This document shows, piece by piece, positions 6,789 through 13,740 of a stretch of 13,877 nucleotides of DNA. Location: the NCBI GenBank assembly GCA_009845505.1, contig VXZL01000279.1, positions 1 to 13,877 on the forward strand. Direction: 5' to 3'. This stretch comes from Candidatus Poribacteria bacterium. Its GTDB lineage: Bacteria; Poribacteria; WGA-4E; WGA-3G. Made by a program: the position numbers and the translations under genes. The notes beneath the pieces were generated by a model. It did no database searches. It saw only the letters and a program-made list of their open reading frames with translations, and had not been told where the DNA came from. Position 1 is the first letter of the stretch, and each line of letters begins with the position of its first letter.

Positions 6789-8420
6789 ATGTCAACCCCG
6801 ACGAACCGAGAAGTGATTGCCCAGTGGCGTGATGAACCCGCCCCACTGCTGTCATTACTGCACGCCTTCCATGATCGAGACGGATTTATTTCAGAGGCAG
6901 TCCTTCGCGACATCGCAGTCGGACTTCGGATTCCGCTCGCCGAACTCTTTGGCACCGTAACGTTTTATCACCATTTTGCGCGCGAGGTTCCAGGGCAGAG
7001 CGCACCGCGCGTGTGTACTGGACCCGTTTGTCGATTACAAGGTGGTTTGGAAATTCTTGAGGCACTCAAAGACGAAGGCGCGATACCAATGCCGTGTGCT
7101 GGGAGATGCGACGATTGTGTGCCAGTGTTGAGAGGGCATGAAGTTTTCGTCGGAAAACAAGCAGATGCCCTTTCTGTGGAACCCACACCGCTACCGCCAC
7201 CATATCCGGGCGACAGTGAAGAATGTGTCTTCGCCGAAATTCGCGAACCTGAACGCAATACACTGGCAGGCTACCAGCGCACTGGTGGCTATGAAGCGTT
7301 AACACGTGCGGTAACAAGGCTCGCTCCAACAGATGTGATTGAAACACTTAAAGAGAGTCAACTCGCGGGTAGGGGCGGTGCCGGATTTCCGACGGGTATG
7401 AAATGGGAGTCAGTTCTGAACGCTCCTGGTGAACCGAAGACAATCGTCTGTAACGCAGATGAGGGGGAACCCGGGTGTTTCAAGGATCGGGTTATTCTTG
7501 ATTATGACCCGCACGTCGTAATTGAAGGGATGGTACTTGCTGCTTACGCGACAGGTGCGACGCGAGGCTTTATCTATCTTCGGTATGAATACCCAGAAAC
7601 CCTCAAAATACTTGAACGTGCACTTGGAGAAGCAGCGGCAGCAGGACTGCTTGGCGATGCTATCCTTGGTGAAGACTTTAACTTCCATATCTATATTCGA
7701 CGCGGTGCTGGTGCTTACGTCTGTGGTGAGGAAGGGTCGCTGTTGAACAGTTTGGAGGGGAAACACCCGTTTCCAAGGAACCGTCCGCCGTATCCTGTGA
7801 CACATGGGTTTGAAAATTTACCAACTGCTGTAAACAATGTCGAAACCCTCGCCGCTGCTGTTCAGATTGTTCGACACGGTGCAGCATGGTATAAAAGTCT
7901 GAGTTATGACGAAAACTTAGCCGGAACAAAGATTATTAGCGTCTCTGGAGACATCCAAAGACCGGGGAATTATGAAGTGCCGTTCGGGTTGCCGTTAAAG
8001 GTGCTTCTCTACGAGTGGGCAGGCGGCGCGCCAGAAGGACGTGAGATTCAAGCGATTACAACGGCAGGATTGTCTGGTGGATTTATCGCTCGGAGTGACC
8101 TTGATAGGACAATTGATGAACCGAGTTTCCAAGCGGTGGGTGCGATGCTTGGCGCAGCGGGAATTATGGTGTTTGATGATACGCGGGACATACTTGATGT
8201 CGCACGCAATGCGATGGAATTTTTTGCTGAGGAATCTTGTGGGAAATGTTTCCCGTGTCGGATTGGGACGCAACGATTAACGGAACTTTTGTCGGCACCG
8301 TTGCAACCGAATTCAGAAGCGTTGATTTCAAGAATCGGGGCGGTCATGAAGGCGACGAGTGCGTGTGGGCTTGGGACGGCTGCGCCCAATATTACGGATA
8401 GTCTGCTCCGTTATTTTTAA
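6789..8420 (+). CDS. NuoE-NuoF fusion, NAD(P)H-dependent flavoprotein
   Basis: Single 543-residue chain joining a NuoE-like thioredoxin-fold [2Fe-2S] domain (about 1-135) to a NuoF-like FMN/NAD(H)/[4Fe-4S] domain (about 150-543). NuoE cluster ligands are all present: C76-x4-C81 and C103-x3-C107. After a proline-rich linker (TPLPPPYP, 133-140), the NuoF part shows the glycine-rich GRGGAGFPTGMKW (194-206), CNADEGEPG (221-229), and GAGAYVCGEEG (307-317) for FMN/NADH. The [4Fe-4S] ligands are C484-x2-C487-x2-C490 and C526. Such modules are the diaphorase part of complex I, NAD-dependent formate dehydrogenases and NAD(P)-reducing hydrogenases. No NuoG, formate dehydrogenase or hydrogenase large subunit lies in the window, and the next gene is a transporter, so its partner is unknown. 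It has its own promoter. Confidence 0.93.
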   Translation: MSTPTNREVIAQWRDEPAPLLSLLHAFHDRDGFISEAVLRDIAVGLRIPLAELFGTVTFYHHFAREVPGQSAPRVCTGPVCRLQGGLEILEALKDEGAIPMPCAGRCDDCVPVLRGHEVFVGKQADALSVEPTPLPPPYPGDSEECVFAEIREPERNTLAGYQRTGGYEALTRAVTRLAPTDVIETLKESQLAGRGGAGFPTGMKWESVLNAPGEPKTIVCNADEGEPGCFKDRVILDYDPHVVIEGMVLAAYATGATRGFIYLRYEYPETLKILERALGEAAAAGLLGDAILGEDFNFHIYIRRGAGAYVCGEEGSLLNSLEGKHPFPRNRPPYPVTHGFENLPTAVNNVETLAAAVQIVRHGAAWYKSLSYDENLAGTKIISVSGDIQRPGNYEVPFGLPLKVLLYEWAGGAPEGREIQAITTAGLSGGFIARSDLDRTIDEPSFQAVGAMLGAAGIMVFDDTRDILDVARNAMEFFAEESCGKCFPCRIGTQRLTELLSAPLQPNSEALISRIGAVMKATSACGLGTAAPNITDSLLRYF

Positions 8421-8529
8421 TAATTAAATCCGGGCGTTGATTCCCTAAAATTGTTAAGAGACTCACTTTAAGTTATGAAAGGTGTGTTAACGATTGGAAC
8501 ACTGCAAGGACAACGGACGTAGCAGGGGT

Positions 8530-8553
8530 CCCCGTAGCGAACAGCGTGCGGGG
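8530..8553 (+). other. GC-rich stem-loop upstream of MFS gene
   Basis: CCCCGTAGC (8530-8538) can pair with GC-g-TGCGGGG (8544-8553) around the loop GAACA, giving about nine pairs with one bulge and one G-T wobble. It is the only GC-rich part of an otherwise AT-rich 154-bp gap (8421-8574) and ends 21 nt before the MFS start. No T-run follows, so it is not a classic terminator; a role in mRNA stability or translation is possible. Confidence 0.35.
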
Positions 8554-8574
8554 CGAGAGTGAATCGTTAAAAAT

Positions 8575-9765
8575 ATGTGGAGTCGGGGGTTTGTTCTTCT
8601 TTGCAGCATCGTGTTTGCCGTCGGCCTGGTAACAGGACCCGTACAGATGCTTTTTCCGGTCTATGCCGAAAGGATCTTAAAAGAGACGGCACTGTTTGCG
8701 GCACTACTGCGCGCGCTTCCTATTGGACTCGGAGGTGTTTCGGCACTGATTGGTGGCACACTCAGCGACCGGTTCGGACGGAAACCGACCTTGCTGATTG
8801 GGATGACAGGGGCAGTAGTGATAGGCGGGCTATTCACAACCCAAACGCCTTTGTTTCTTTGGGGTATTCTCTGTTATGAGGGTATCGCATCGGGTTTCAA
8901 AACCGCGGGTGGACAGAGTTATCTCATCAGTGCTGTGCCTCCGAATCGGTTGGGATGGGCGACGAGTTGGTACTTTATCAGCATGACTATGGGGAATGCA
9001 GTCGGGAGTGCTATTGCTGGTGAAGTTATTGACCGAACGGACTATAACGTCTTTGGTATTGGCGCGGTGATTTTGGCGGGTGTGCTATTTGTGGGGGCGT
9101 GTCTCTTTTTGCCGCGATTGGCGAGACAGCACGCGCCAGAGACCGCAGGGAAACGCGATGGGATATGGAAATCTGCTCTTAACGTTCCAGCGTATTTAAG
9201 TTTAAGTCGGCGGCGAGAGATGCGGATGTTGATCGGTTTGCGGGTTTTCCCGACCTACTATTGGGGATCGGTGAACCTATTGATGCCGGTTCTGATTGAG
9301 CGTCTCGCTGGGGTAAAGGCGACGGGTTATTATGGGGCAATTAGCCTACTGTTCGCTTTCGGGTGTCAATTGGCTGTTGGAAGGATATGTGACGCGGTTG
9401 GGCACCGTGCGCCTGCACTTGTGGCAAGTGCGATTGTTACGCTCCTCGCTTTTGGTGTGGCGTTTTTTCATGACTCGTTAATCGCGCTGGAGGTTTATGG
9501 GGTACTTGGTGCAGGTGCCGCATGGGGACTGTCAACGACTATTCCACGATTTATCAATGAGTTTACTGAACCCCACGAGAAAGGACACGGGGTCGGTCTT
9601 ACACACTTGGCGTGGAGCACCGGATTTCTTCTTGGTTACGTTGCAAGCGGTTTTCTGATTAACATCTCTGTTCATATTCCGTTTATTGTCGCAGGAATTT
9701 TCCTGATTGTTTCAACAGGTATCGCCTACAAGCTTTGGCATACAAATACTATAATCACAAATTGA
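8575..9765 (+). CDS. major facilitator superfamily (MFS) transporter
   Basis: Inner-membrane secondary transporter of 396 residues, a normal MFS length. About 12 hydrophobic segments can be counted, six on each side of a basic central loop near residues 182-220 (LARQHAPETAGKRDG onward). MFS motif A is clear between segments 2 and 3: GGTLSDRFGRKP at 60-71; a weaker copy, GRICDAVGHRAP, lies between segments 8 and 9. The substrate cannot be deduced; such proteins export drugs or metabolites or import sugars and organic acids, usually with H+. An in-frame TGA at 8560-8562 limits the start; ATG at 8575 puts the first transmembrane segment at residues 5-30. No ribosome binding site is visible before this ATG. 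There is no overlap with neighbours, so co-function with NuoEF is not implied. Confidence 0.9.
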   Translation: MWSRGFVLLCSIVFAVGLVTGPVQMLFPVYAERILKETALFAALLRALPIGLGGVSALIGGTLSDRFGRKPTLLIGMTGAVVIGGLFTTQTPLFLWGILCYEGIASGFKTAGGQSYLISAVPPNRLGWATSWYFISMTMGNAVGSAIAGEVIDRTDYNVFGIGAVILAGVLFVGACLFLPRLARQHAPETAGKRDGIWKSALNVPAYLSLSRRREMRMLIGLRVFPTYYWGSVNLLMPVLIERLAGVKATGYYGAISLLFAFGCQLAVGRICDAVGHRAPALVASAIVTLLAFGVAFFHDSLIALEVYGVLGAGAAWGLSTTIPRFINEFTEPHEKGHGVGLTHLAWSTGFLLGYVASGFLINISVHIPFIVAGIFLIVSTGIAYKLWHTNTIITN

Positions 9766-9801
9766 GTGAAGTTTAAGAATTTAATTCGGTAATTTCCCAA
9801 C

Positions 9802-9859
9802 GTGCGATGAATCGCACTACTACGAAACAGTCCGTTTGTAGTAGGACAATTTATTGCCC
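9802..9859 (-). repeat. palindromic intergenic repeat, copy 2 (inverted)
   Basis: Three stems lie side by side: GTGCGAT-GA-ATCGCAC (9802-9817, perfect), CTACTAC...GTAGTAG (9817-9844, extended by AAAC/GTTT with one bulged G), and GGACAAT-TT-ATTGCCC (9844-9859, one mismatch). Read on the minus strand it gives GGGCAATAA-ATTGTCCTACTACAAAC, matching copy 1 at 6611-6668 without the 32-nt insert. The 164-bp gap 9766-9929 otherwise holds a weak promoter-like pair, TTGATT (9861) and TATCTT (9883), and the ribosome binding site of the next gene. Confidence 0.6.
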
Positions 9860-9929
9860 GTTGATTATCTAATTTACTTTTTTATCTTCATACAGTTTGC
9901 ACTATTTTGAAAATAAGGAAGGAATGCTA

Positions 9930-10457
9930 ATGATTATTGCAGAACTTGATTTAGAAGATCCAGAACATCGTGAACTCACTAATTCCGAATGGCGTTATGG
10001 CGATGGGCTTGTTCCGGGTGAACCGAACGGTGGTTTGGTCGATCAGTTGCCGGAAACGCCTGCCCGTCTTGCTGACTATGACGACTCAGGCTGGCCGATT
10101 TGTGAGGATATCCAAGAGTTTATCTCGACGGGACTTTGCTTTGGATGGTATCGGATTACAGTGACACTTCCAGAGGAAGTCGATGGCGTTTCGATTGCTG
10201 GTGCGAAGGTGTGGTTTCACACGTGCATTGACGACTACGGCGAGGTCTGGGTTGACGGTGAAATCGACTTGGCTTTCGGCGAGTCAGGACGTGGGGCTGC
10301 GTCTGGTTTCAATGCGCCGCAACGCGTTGTTGTCACTGAAAGTGCGGAACCCGGTGCGAAACATGTCATCGCATGTTTGGCTGTCAACGGTCCGTTTGGT
10401 AGACCTGGCGGTGGCATCTTTATGCGTTTCGCGAAATTGGAGTTTGAAGGGGAGTAA
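9930..10457 (+). CDS. small beta-sandwich protein, sugar-binding-domain-like
   Basis: Protein of 175 residues with no signal peptide or membrane segment. The pattern ADYDDSGW (48-55), FGWYRITVTLPE (71-82), then IDDYGEVWVDGE (100-111), is that of the galactose-binding-like jelly-roll found at the N-terminus of glycoside hydrolase family 2 enzymes and related carbohydrate-binding domains. Here it is free-standing with no catalytic domain, so it may bind a sugar or act as a small lectin-like or lyase-like protein; I cannot assign a reaction. The start is chosen at ATG 9930 because GGAAGGA (9917-9923) lies 6 nt upstream. ATG 9924 is too close to that site, and a TTG at 9897 would extend the frame without support. 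Its stop is followed by the structured region before queC, with which it may share a transcript. Confidence 0.72.
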   Translation: MIIAELDLEDPEHRELTNSEWRYGDGLVPGEPNGGLVDQLPETPARLADYDDSGWPICEDIQEFISTGLCFGWYRITVTLPEEVDGVSIAGAKVWFHTCIDDYGEVWVDGEIDLAFGESGRGAASGFNAPQRVVVTESAEPGAKHVIACLAVNGPFGRPGGGIFMRFAKLEFEGE

Positions 10458-10465
10458 AAAAGATT

Positions 10466-10590
10466 AAAAAGGTGGAAAGTTGTGAAGTGTAGCTAAAGTG
10501 AACTAAAGTTAGGTTGTGTATCAAACATAACTTGCAGAACCTTAGAGCACTTGCTAATTTACCAACTTTCCCCTTCTTTTTGGAAGAAAG
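10466..10590 (+). promoter_or_regulatory. putative structured leader controlling queC
   Basis: Segment A, AAAAAGG-t-GGAAAGTTG (10466-10482), is complementary to segment B, CAACTTTCC-CCTT-c-TTTTT (10563-10581), with a perfect 9-bp core and about seven further pairs around single bulges; 80 nt lie between. Segment B can instead pair locally with segment C, GAAGAAAG (10583-10590), which contains the queC ribosome binding site (CTTC with GAAG, CTTT with AAAG). The A-B and B-C pairings exclude each other. The 80-nt interior holds a further stem, AGGTT (10511-10515) with AACCT (10538-10542), and CTAAAGT twice. I do not recognise a known preQ1 riboswitch consensus. Confidence 0.4.
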
Positions 10591-10593
10591 TTA

Positions 10594-11280
10594 GTGTCTA
10601 AAAAAGCGGTAGTTTTACTCAGTGGTGGCTTGGATTCAACAACAACACTCGCTATTGCGCGCGATGAAGGTTACGACACTTATGCAATGAGTTTTCGGTA
10701 CGGTCAACGGCACACAGTAGAGTTAGAATGTGCAGAAAACGTTGCAAAGATGTTAGGTGTCCGAGAGCATACGATCGTTGACATTGACCTGCGTGCATTT
10801 GGGGCATCAGCACTGACAGCAAATATTGAAGTTCCAAAGAACAGACCTGATACAGAAATGGGAAATGGCATACCGATAACTTATGTCCCCGCCCGAAACA
10901 CGATTTTCCTCTCCTACGCCCTTGCTTACGCGGAGGTTCTCGATGCTGATACCATTTTTATCGGAGCCAATGCCATTGATTACAGCGGCTATCCAGACTG
11001 TCGCCCAGAGTATATAGAAGCCTATCAGGCGATGGCGAACCTTGCGACGCAAGCCGGTGTTGAAGGTAAGACGAAACTAACAATCTGCGCTCCATTGATG
11101 TATAAAACGAAGGCGGAGATTATTCAAATTGGCACTGCCCTCGGTGTCGATTATAGCCTTACCTTGAGTTGTTACGATCCAGATGCCGCAGGCAGCGCGT
11201 GTGGTGGATGTGATAGTTGTCTGCTCCGAAAGAGAGGTTTTGAAGAGGCGGGTATTCCTGATCCGACGTGCTATCGCTAA
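10594..11280 (+). CDS. queC: 7-cyano-7-deazaguanine synthase QueC
   Basis: QueC makes preQ0 (7-cyano-7-deazaguanine) from 7-carboxy-7-deazaguanine, ammonia and ATP in the pathway to queuosine in tRNA and other deazapurines. The 228-residue length is typical. The ATP-pyrophosphatase P-loop SGGLDST is at 10-16, FRYGQRH at 34-40, [13 protein letters not shown] at 97-109 and [12 protein letters not shown] at 129-140. The zinc ligands C193, C203, C206 and C209 are all present (SCYDP...CGGCDSC). GTG at 10594 is the start, with GGAAG at 10582-10586 7 nt upstream. Other queuosine genes (queD, queE, queF, tgt) are not in the window. The preceding leader has mutually exclusive pairings that involve its ribosome binding site. 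Confidence 0.97.
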   Translation: MSKKAVVLLSGGLDSTTTLAIARDEGYDTYAMSFRYGQRHTVELECAENVAKMLGVREHTIVDIDLRAFGASALTANIEVPKNRPDTEMGNGIPITYVPARNTIFLSYALAYAEVLDADTIFIGANAIDYSGYPDCRPEYIEAYQAMANLATQAGVEGKTKLTICAPLMYKTKAEIIQIGTALGVDYSLTLSCYDPDAAGSACGGCDSCLLRKRGFEEAGIPDPTCYR

Positions 11281-11302
11281 ACATGCCTCTAACCTTTTAT
11301 CC

Positions 11303-11332
11303 TTGATGTTCACCAGTGCCCTATTGTATAAT
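11303..11332 (+). promoter_or_regulatory. promoter of Rpn-like gene, leaderless geometry
   Basis: TTGATG (11303-11308), 18-nt spacer, perfect TATAAT (11327-11332). Only six bases separate the -10 box from the ATG at 11339, so the predicted transcription start falls on or next to the start codon, and no ribosome binding site precedes it. Confidence 0.65.
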
Positions 11333-11338
11333 ATCTCT

Positions 11339-12247
11339 ATGGCACAAGCATACGATACGACAGGAAAAGATATCCTAAATGAATGGATTAACGAGGTTGC
11401 CCAGTTTGTCCTGAACGTACCTGATCTCGAAGTAGTTGCAGACCTTGACACCGAGCAACAACTCGTCCGCGCGTTTCGCACAGACATTACAAAGCGCGTC
11501 CGCATCAACACCCATGAAGCCGTGCTGCACATTGAGTTACAGCTCCGGGACAGCACGGAAAAACCGATGTGGGCTCGAAACGCCCACTATCACGGATATC
11601 TTATTGGAGAACACCAGTTACCTGTCTATTCCAATGTGATTTATTTCCATCCAAACGCCGGGAAAAGCGACCCAGGGGTCTACGAGTATAGTTGGAACGG
11701 TTACGATTACCGACTCAACTATAAGGTGATACGACTCATTGAGATAGAGGGGCAAGCGATTTTGGAGGCGCAGATACCAGGACTCTTACCGTTCACACCG
11801 CTCATGAAACCACCAGCGGAGATGCCTCTTGAGCGATGGGTGCAACAGTGCGTTGACACAACAATAGCCATTCGCATTGACCGACCAATGAAGGGAACAT
11901 TGCTTTATGGGCTTTCCCTCTTTGGGAGTCTCGTACATGACCAAGACCTGTTTGAACAAATACCGGAGGAACTCATGCAAGAATCTCCTTTCTTCCAACA
12001 CCAACGCGAAAAATTTATCGCGGAGGGTATCACACAAGGTATCACACAAGGGGCGAAAGAGGCGACCCTCAAAAACCTCCTGACAGTCCTCAACGCAAAA
12101 TTCCACGCAGAGGCAGTGCGAGCCCTAACGCCGGCACTTAAAAATATAGACGATTTGAAACGCCTTGAAGAGCTGCATCTTAATGCCATCAATGCGAGCA
12201 CCCTTGAAGCCTTCACCGAAACGCTCTTTAAATCGGAAATACAGTAG
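11339..12247 (+). CDS. Rpn-like PD-(D/E)XK nuclease/transposase family protein
   Basis: Protein of 302 residues resembling the Rpn (recombination-promoting nuclease) / YhgA-type group, which has a PD-(D/E)XK nuclease fold. The N-terminal half shows a conserved acidic residue in FRTDITKRV (D49) and HIELQ at 64-68, the E-x-Q form of the catalytic strand common in these proteins, then MWARNAHYHGYL (77-88). A middle region (LLPFTPLMKPP, 149-159) is followed by a glycine-repeat hinge EGITQGITQGAKE (229-241) and a helical C-terminal tail of about 60 residues. Related proteins are numerous, rapidly varying multicopy genes; they are tied to DNA cleavage and recombination. A longer frame from 11183 would overlap queC and is rejected. 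ATG at 11339 is supported by the promoter just upstream. There are no terminal inverted repeats. Confidence 0.8.
   Translation: MAQAYDTTGKDILNEWINEVAQFVLNVPDLEVVADLDTEQQLVRAFRTDITKRVRINTHEAVLHIELQLRDSTEKPMWARNAHYHGYLIGEHQLPVYSNVIYFHPNAGKSDPGVYEYSWNGYDYRLNYKVIRLIEIEGQAILEAQIPGLLPFTPLMKPPAEMPLERWVQQCVDTTIAIRIDRPMKGTLLYGLSLFGSLVHDQDLFEQIPEELMQESPFFQHQREKFIAEGITQGITQGAKEATLKNLLTVLNAKFHAEAVRALTPALKNIDDLKRLEELHLNAINASTLEAFTETLFKSEIQ
12026..12049 (+). repeat. 12-bp tandem repeat inside Rpn-like gene
   Basis: GGTATCACACAA occurs twice in direct succession (12026-12037 and 12038-12049), encoding GITQ-GITQ in the hinge before the C-terminal tail. Being a multiple of three, copy-number change would alter hinge length without shifting the frame. 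Confidence 0.9.
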
Positions 12248-12289
12248 GGCAGCTGCCTCTCTGTCTTGATAGAGGGCATTCAGTAAATT

Positions 12290-12925
12290 ATGATAAAAGC
12301 AGTTTTCTTTGATTTTTATTATACCCTATGTGTTTGGGGACAGTCGCTTGAACCGAGACTCCGAAAGATTACCGAGCGGTATGGATTTGAAGTTGACCCG
12401 GAACGTTATGTAAAGGCACGCGAGAACCTGTATGCCGAAGCATCCGGGTCGGATCCTACCACACACTCTCTTCTTGGAACAATGCAAGAAATTATTGGGA
12501 GTTACTGCGAATTTATAAAAGGACTCGGCGTTCAAGAACATGTGGAACAGATCGCGTGGGAATTATTACAATCTGAACACTCGCTGTTTGCTGCGAGTGC
12601 TGCTACGCTCTACGACGATGCTATTCCGACACTTGAACATTTGCGCGATGCGGGTTTCAAGTTAGCGATCGTTTCCAATTGGGATACGCCGCTGGATCCA
12701 CTTACCGAGAGGCTTGGTATCGCTCACTATTTCGACATCATTGTTGCCTCGCATGATGAACGGGTCAAGTCCGCAAAACCGGATCCGCATATTTTCAATT
12801 ATACACTGGCAAAAGTTGGGGTTTCAGCGGAGGCGGTTGTTCATGTCGGAGATACCTACGAGGCGGATATAGTCGGGGCAAGGAACGCAGGGATTCGTTC
12901 AATAAAGATTGATAGAGAAGGTTAA
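12290..12925 (+). CDS. HAD superfamily hydrolase 1, C-terminally shortened
   Basis: HAD-IA-type hydrolase of 211 residues. Motif I is FFDFYYTL with nucleophile D8; the second Asp of the usual DxD is replaced by Tyr10, as in L-2-haloacid dehalogenases and some other HAD proteins. Motif II is IVSNWD (S129), motif III is SAKPDP (K163), and motif IV is HVGDTYEADIVGA (D188, D193). A helical cap lies at about 15-105. The likely reaction is hydrolysis of a phosphate ester or a C-halogen bond; the substrate is unknown. It is a tandem paralogue of the next gene, sharing for example HVEQIAWELLQS and SNWDTPLDPLTERLGI. Compared with that paralogue it stops early at TAA (12923-12925). The catalytic motifs lie before the stop, so the product could still be active. 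No good ribosome binding site precedes ATG 12290; the start is set by homology (MIKAV). Confidence 0.88.
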   Translation: MIKAVFFDFYYTLCVWGQSLEPRLRKITERYGFEVDPERYVKARENLYAEASGSDPTTHSLLGTMQEIIGSYCEFIKGLGVQEHVEQIAWELLQSEHSLFAASAATLYDDAIPTLEHLRDAGFKLAIVSNWDTPLDPLTERLGIAHYFDIIVASHDERVKSAKPDPHIFNYTLAKVGVSAEAVVHVGDTYEADIVGARNAGIRSIKIDREG

Positions 12926-12985
12926 CAGGTTGGCAAAAGGGGTGAGACGATTCGGAGTTTGTCTGAATTACCCGGGTTGCTTTAG
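12926..12985 (+). pseudogene. former C-terminal tail of HAD-1 after in-frame stop
   Basis: Reading on in frame from the HAD-1 TAA gives QVGKRG-ETIRSLSELPGLL and then TAG at 12983-12985. This aligns without gaps to the end of HAD-2 (QADRWD-ETIQSLSELPELL), 12 of 19 residues identical, with the TAA standing where HAD-2 has Thr (ACA). It is therefore a relic of the original gene end, a recent nonsense mutation, a readthrough site, or a sequence error. Confidence 0.75.
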
Positions 12986-12992
12986 GAAGCGT

Positions 12993-13706
12993 ATGATAAA
13001 AGCTGTTTTCTTAGATTTTTACGAAACATTGTGTTTCCATAAGTATTCGCTTCAAGAGAACCTTGAAAGAATCGCTAAAAGGTATGGTGTTGAGGTCAAT
13101 TGGGAACGCTGTGAAACGGCATTGGAACGTCTCTTTGCTGGTACATCGGCACCCGACCCTCCTACGGAATTTTCTCTGCTGGAATTGTCTATGACTGTGA
13201 TGATGCGAGAATGTGAATTTATAAGAGAAGTCGGCATTAAGAAGCACGTGGAACAGATCGCGTGGGAGCTGTTACAATCTGGACACCGCCTCTTTGCTGC
13301 GAATAGTGCTACCCTCTACGCCGATGTCGTTCCGACACTTCAGCGTTTACGAGGTGCAGGTTTCAAGTTAGCAATAGTTTCTAATTGGGATACACCCTTA
13401 GATCCGTTAACTGAAAGACTTGGTATTGCCGCGTATTTTGATGCCATCGTCGCCTCGCATGATGCCCGCGTCAGGTCCGAAAAACCAGATTCGCATATCT
13501 TCAACTACGCGCTCGCAGCGGTCGGTGTCTCGGCAGAAGAAGCCGTTCATGTCGGTGATACCTACGCGGCAGACATCGTTGGAGCAAAGGGTGTAGGGAT
13601 TCGTCCGATATTGCTTGATCGCGATGGGACACAAGCCGATAGGTGGGATGAGACGATTCAGAGTTTATCCGAATTGCCGGAACTGCTTAATGGGTTGGAC
13701 GAGTGA
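12993..13706 (+). CDS. HAD superfamily hydrolase 2
   Basis: Full-length tandem paralogue of HAD-1, 237 residues. Motif I FLDFYETL (D8, again with Tyr10 in place of the second Asp), motif II IVSNWD (S130), motif III SEKPDS (K164; the usual following Pro is Ser), motif IV HVGDTYAADIVGA (D189, D194). The helical cap at about 15-108 is the most divergent part between the two copies, which suggests different substrates or drift after duplication. The C-terminal helix DETIQSLSELPELLNGLDE (219-237) is the part cut off in HAD-1. Start: ATG at 12993, homologous to the HAD-1 start and preceded by AGGAAG at 12984-12989. A TTG at 12909 extends the frame by 28 residues, but that stretch is the HAD-1 tail read in another frame. 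Likely co-transcribed with HAD-1. Confidence 0.9.
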   Translation: MIKAVFLDFYETLCFHKYSLQENLERIAKRYGVEVNWERCETALERLFAGTSAPDPPTEFSLLELSMTVMMRECEFIREVGIKKHVEQIAWELLQSGHRLFAANSATLYADVVPTLQRLRGAGFKLAIVSNWDTPLDPLTERLGIAAYFDAIVASHDARVRSEKPDSHIFNYALAAVGVSAEEAVHVGDTYAADIVGAKGVGIRPILLDRDGTQADRWDETIQSLSELPELLNGLDE

Positions 13707-13711
13707 AAAAA

Positions 13712-13740
13712 TTGACTTTTTCTGTGAGATATGTGATAAT
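13712..13740 (+). promoter_or_regulatory. strong outward promoter with extended -10
   Basis: TTGACT (13712-13717), 17-nt spacer, GATAAT (13735-13740), preceded by TG at 13732-13733 (extended -10). It starts only 6 nt after the HAD-2 stop and points out of the window; predicted start near 13747. The remaining 130 bases to 13877 are AT-rich with no complete gene. Confidence 0.6.

Noticed and set aside
8416..8428. TTTAAT-A-ATTAAA palindrome at the NuoEF stop as terminator
   Set aside because: All-AT stem with no GC pairs and no following T-run; too weak to call.
10458..10593. Known preQ1-I riboswitch before queC
   Set aside because: I looked for the CUAGC/ACCC loop and A-rich tail with CUAAGG arrangement and did not find it; only the alternative pairings are reported.
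11183..11338. Longer Rpn-like frame starting inside queC
   Set aside because: It would overlap queC by about 100 bp out of frame, and the promoter/ATG at 11339 explains expression better.
10594..12247. queC plus nuclease as a deazaguanine DNA-modification/defence system
   Set aside because: No dpd-type partner genes are visible, QueC looks like the ordinary enzyme, and the Rpn-like gene has its own promoter.
12266..12294. TTGATA-N17-TATGAT promoter-like pair at HAD-1
   Set aside because: The -10 box overlaps the HAD-1 ATG, so transcription would begin after the start codon; probably chance.
12909..12992. TTG start giving HAD-2 28 extra N-terminal residues
   Set aside because: This stretch is the former HAD-1 tail read in another frame; ATG 12993 has a ribosome binding site and matches the HAD-1 start.
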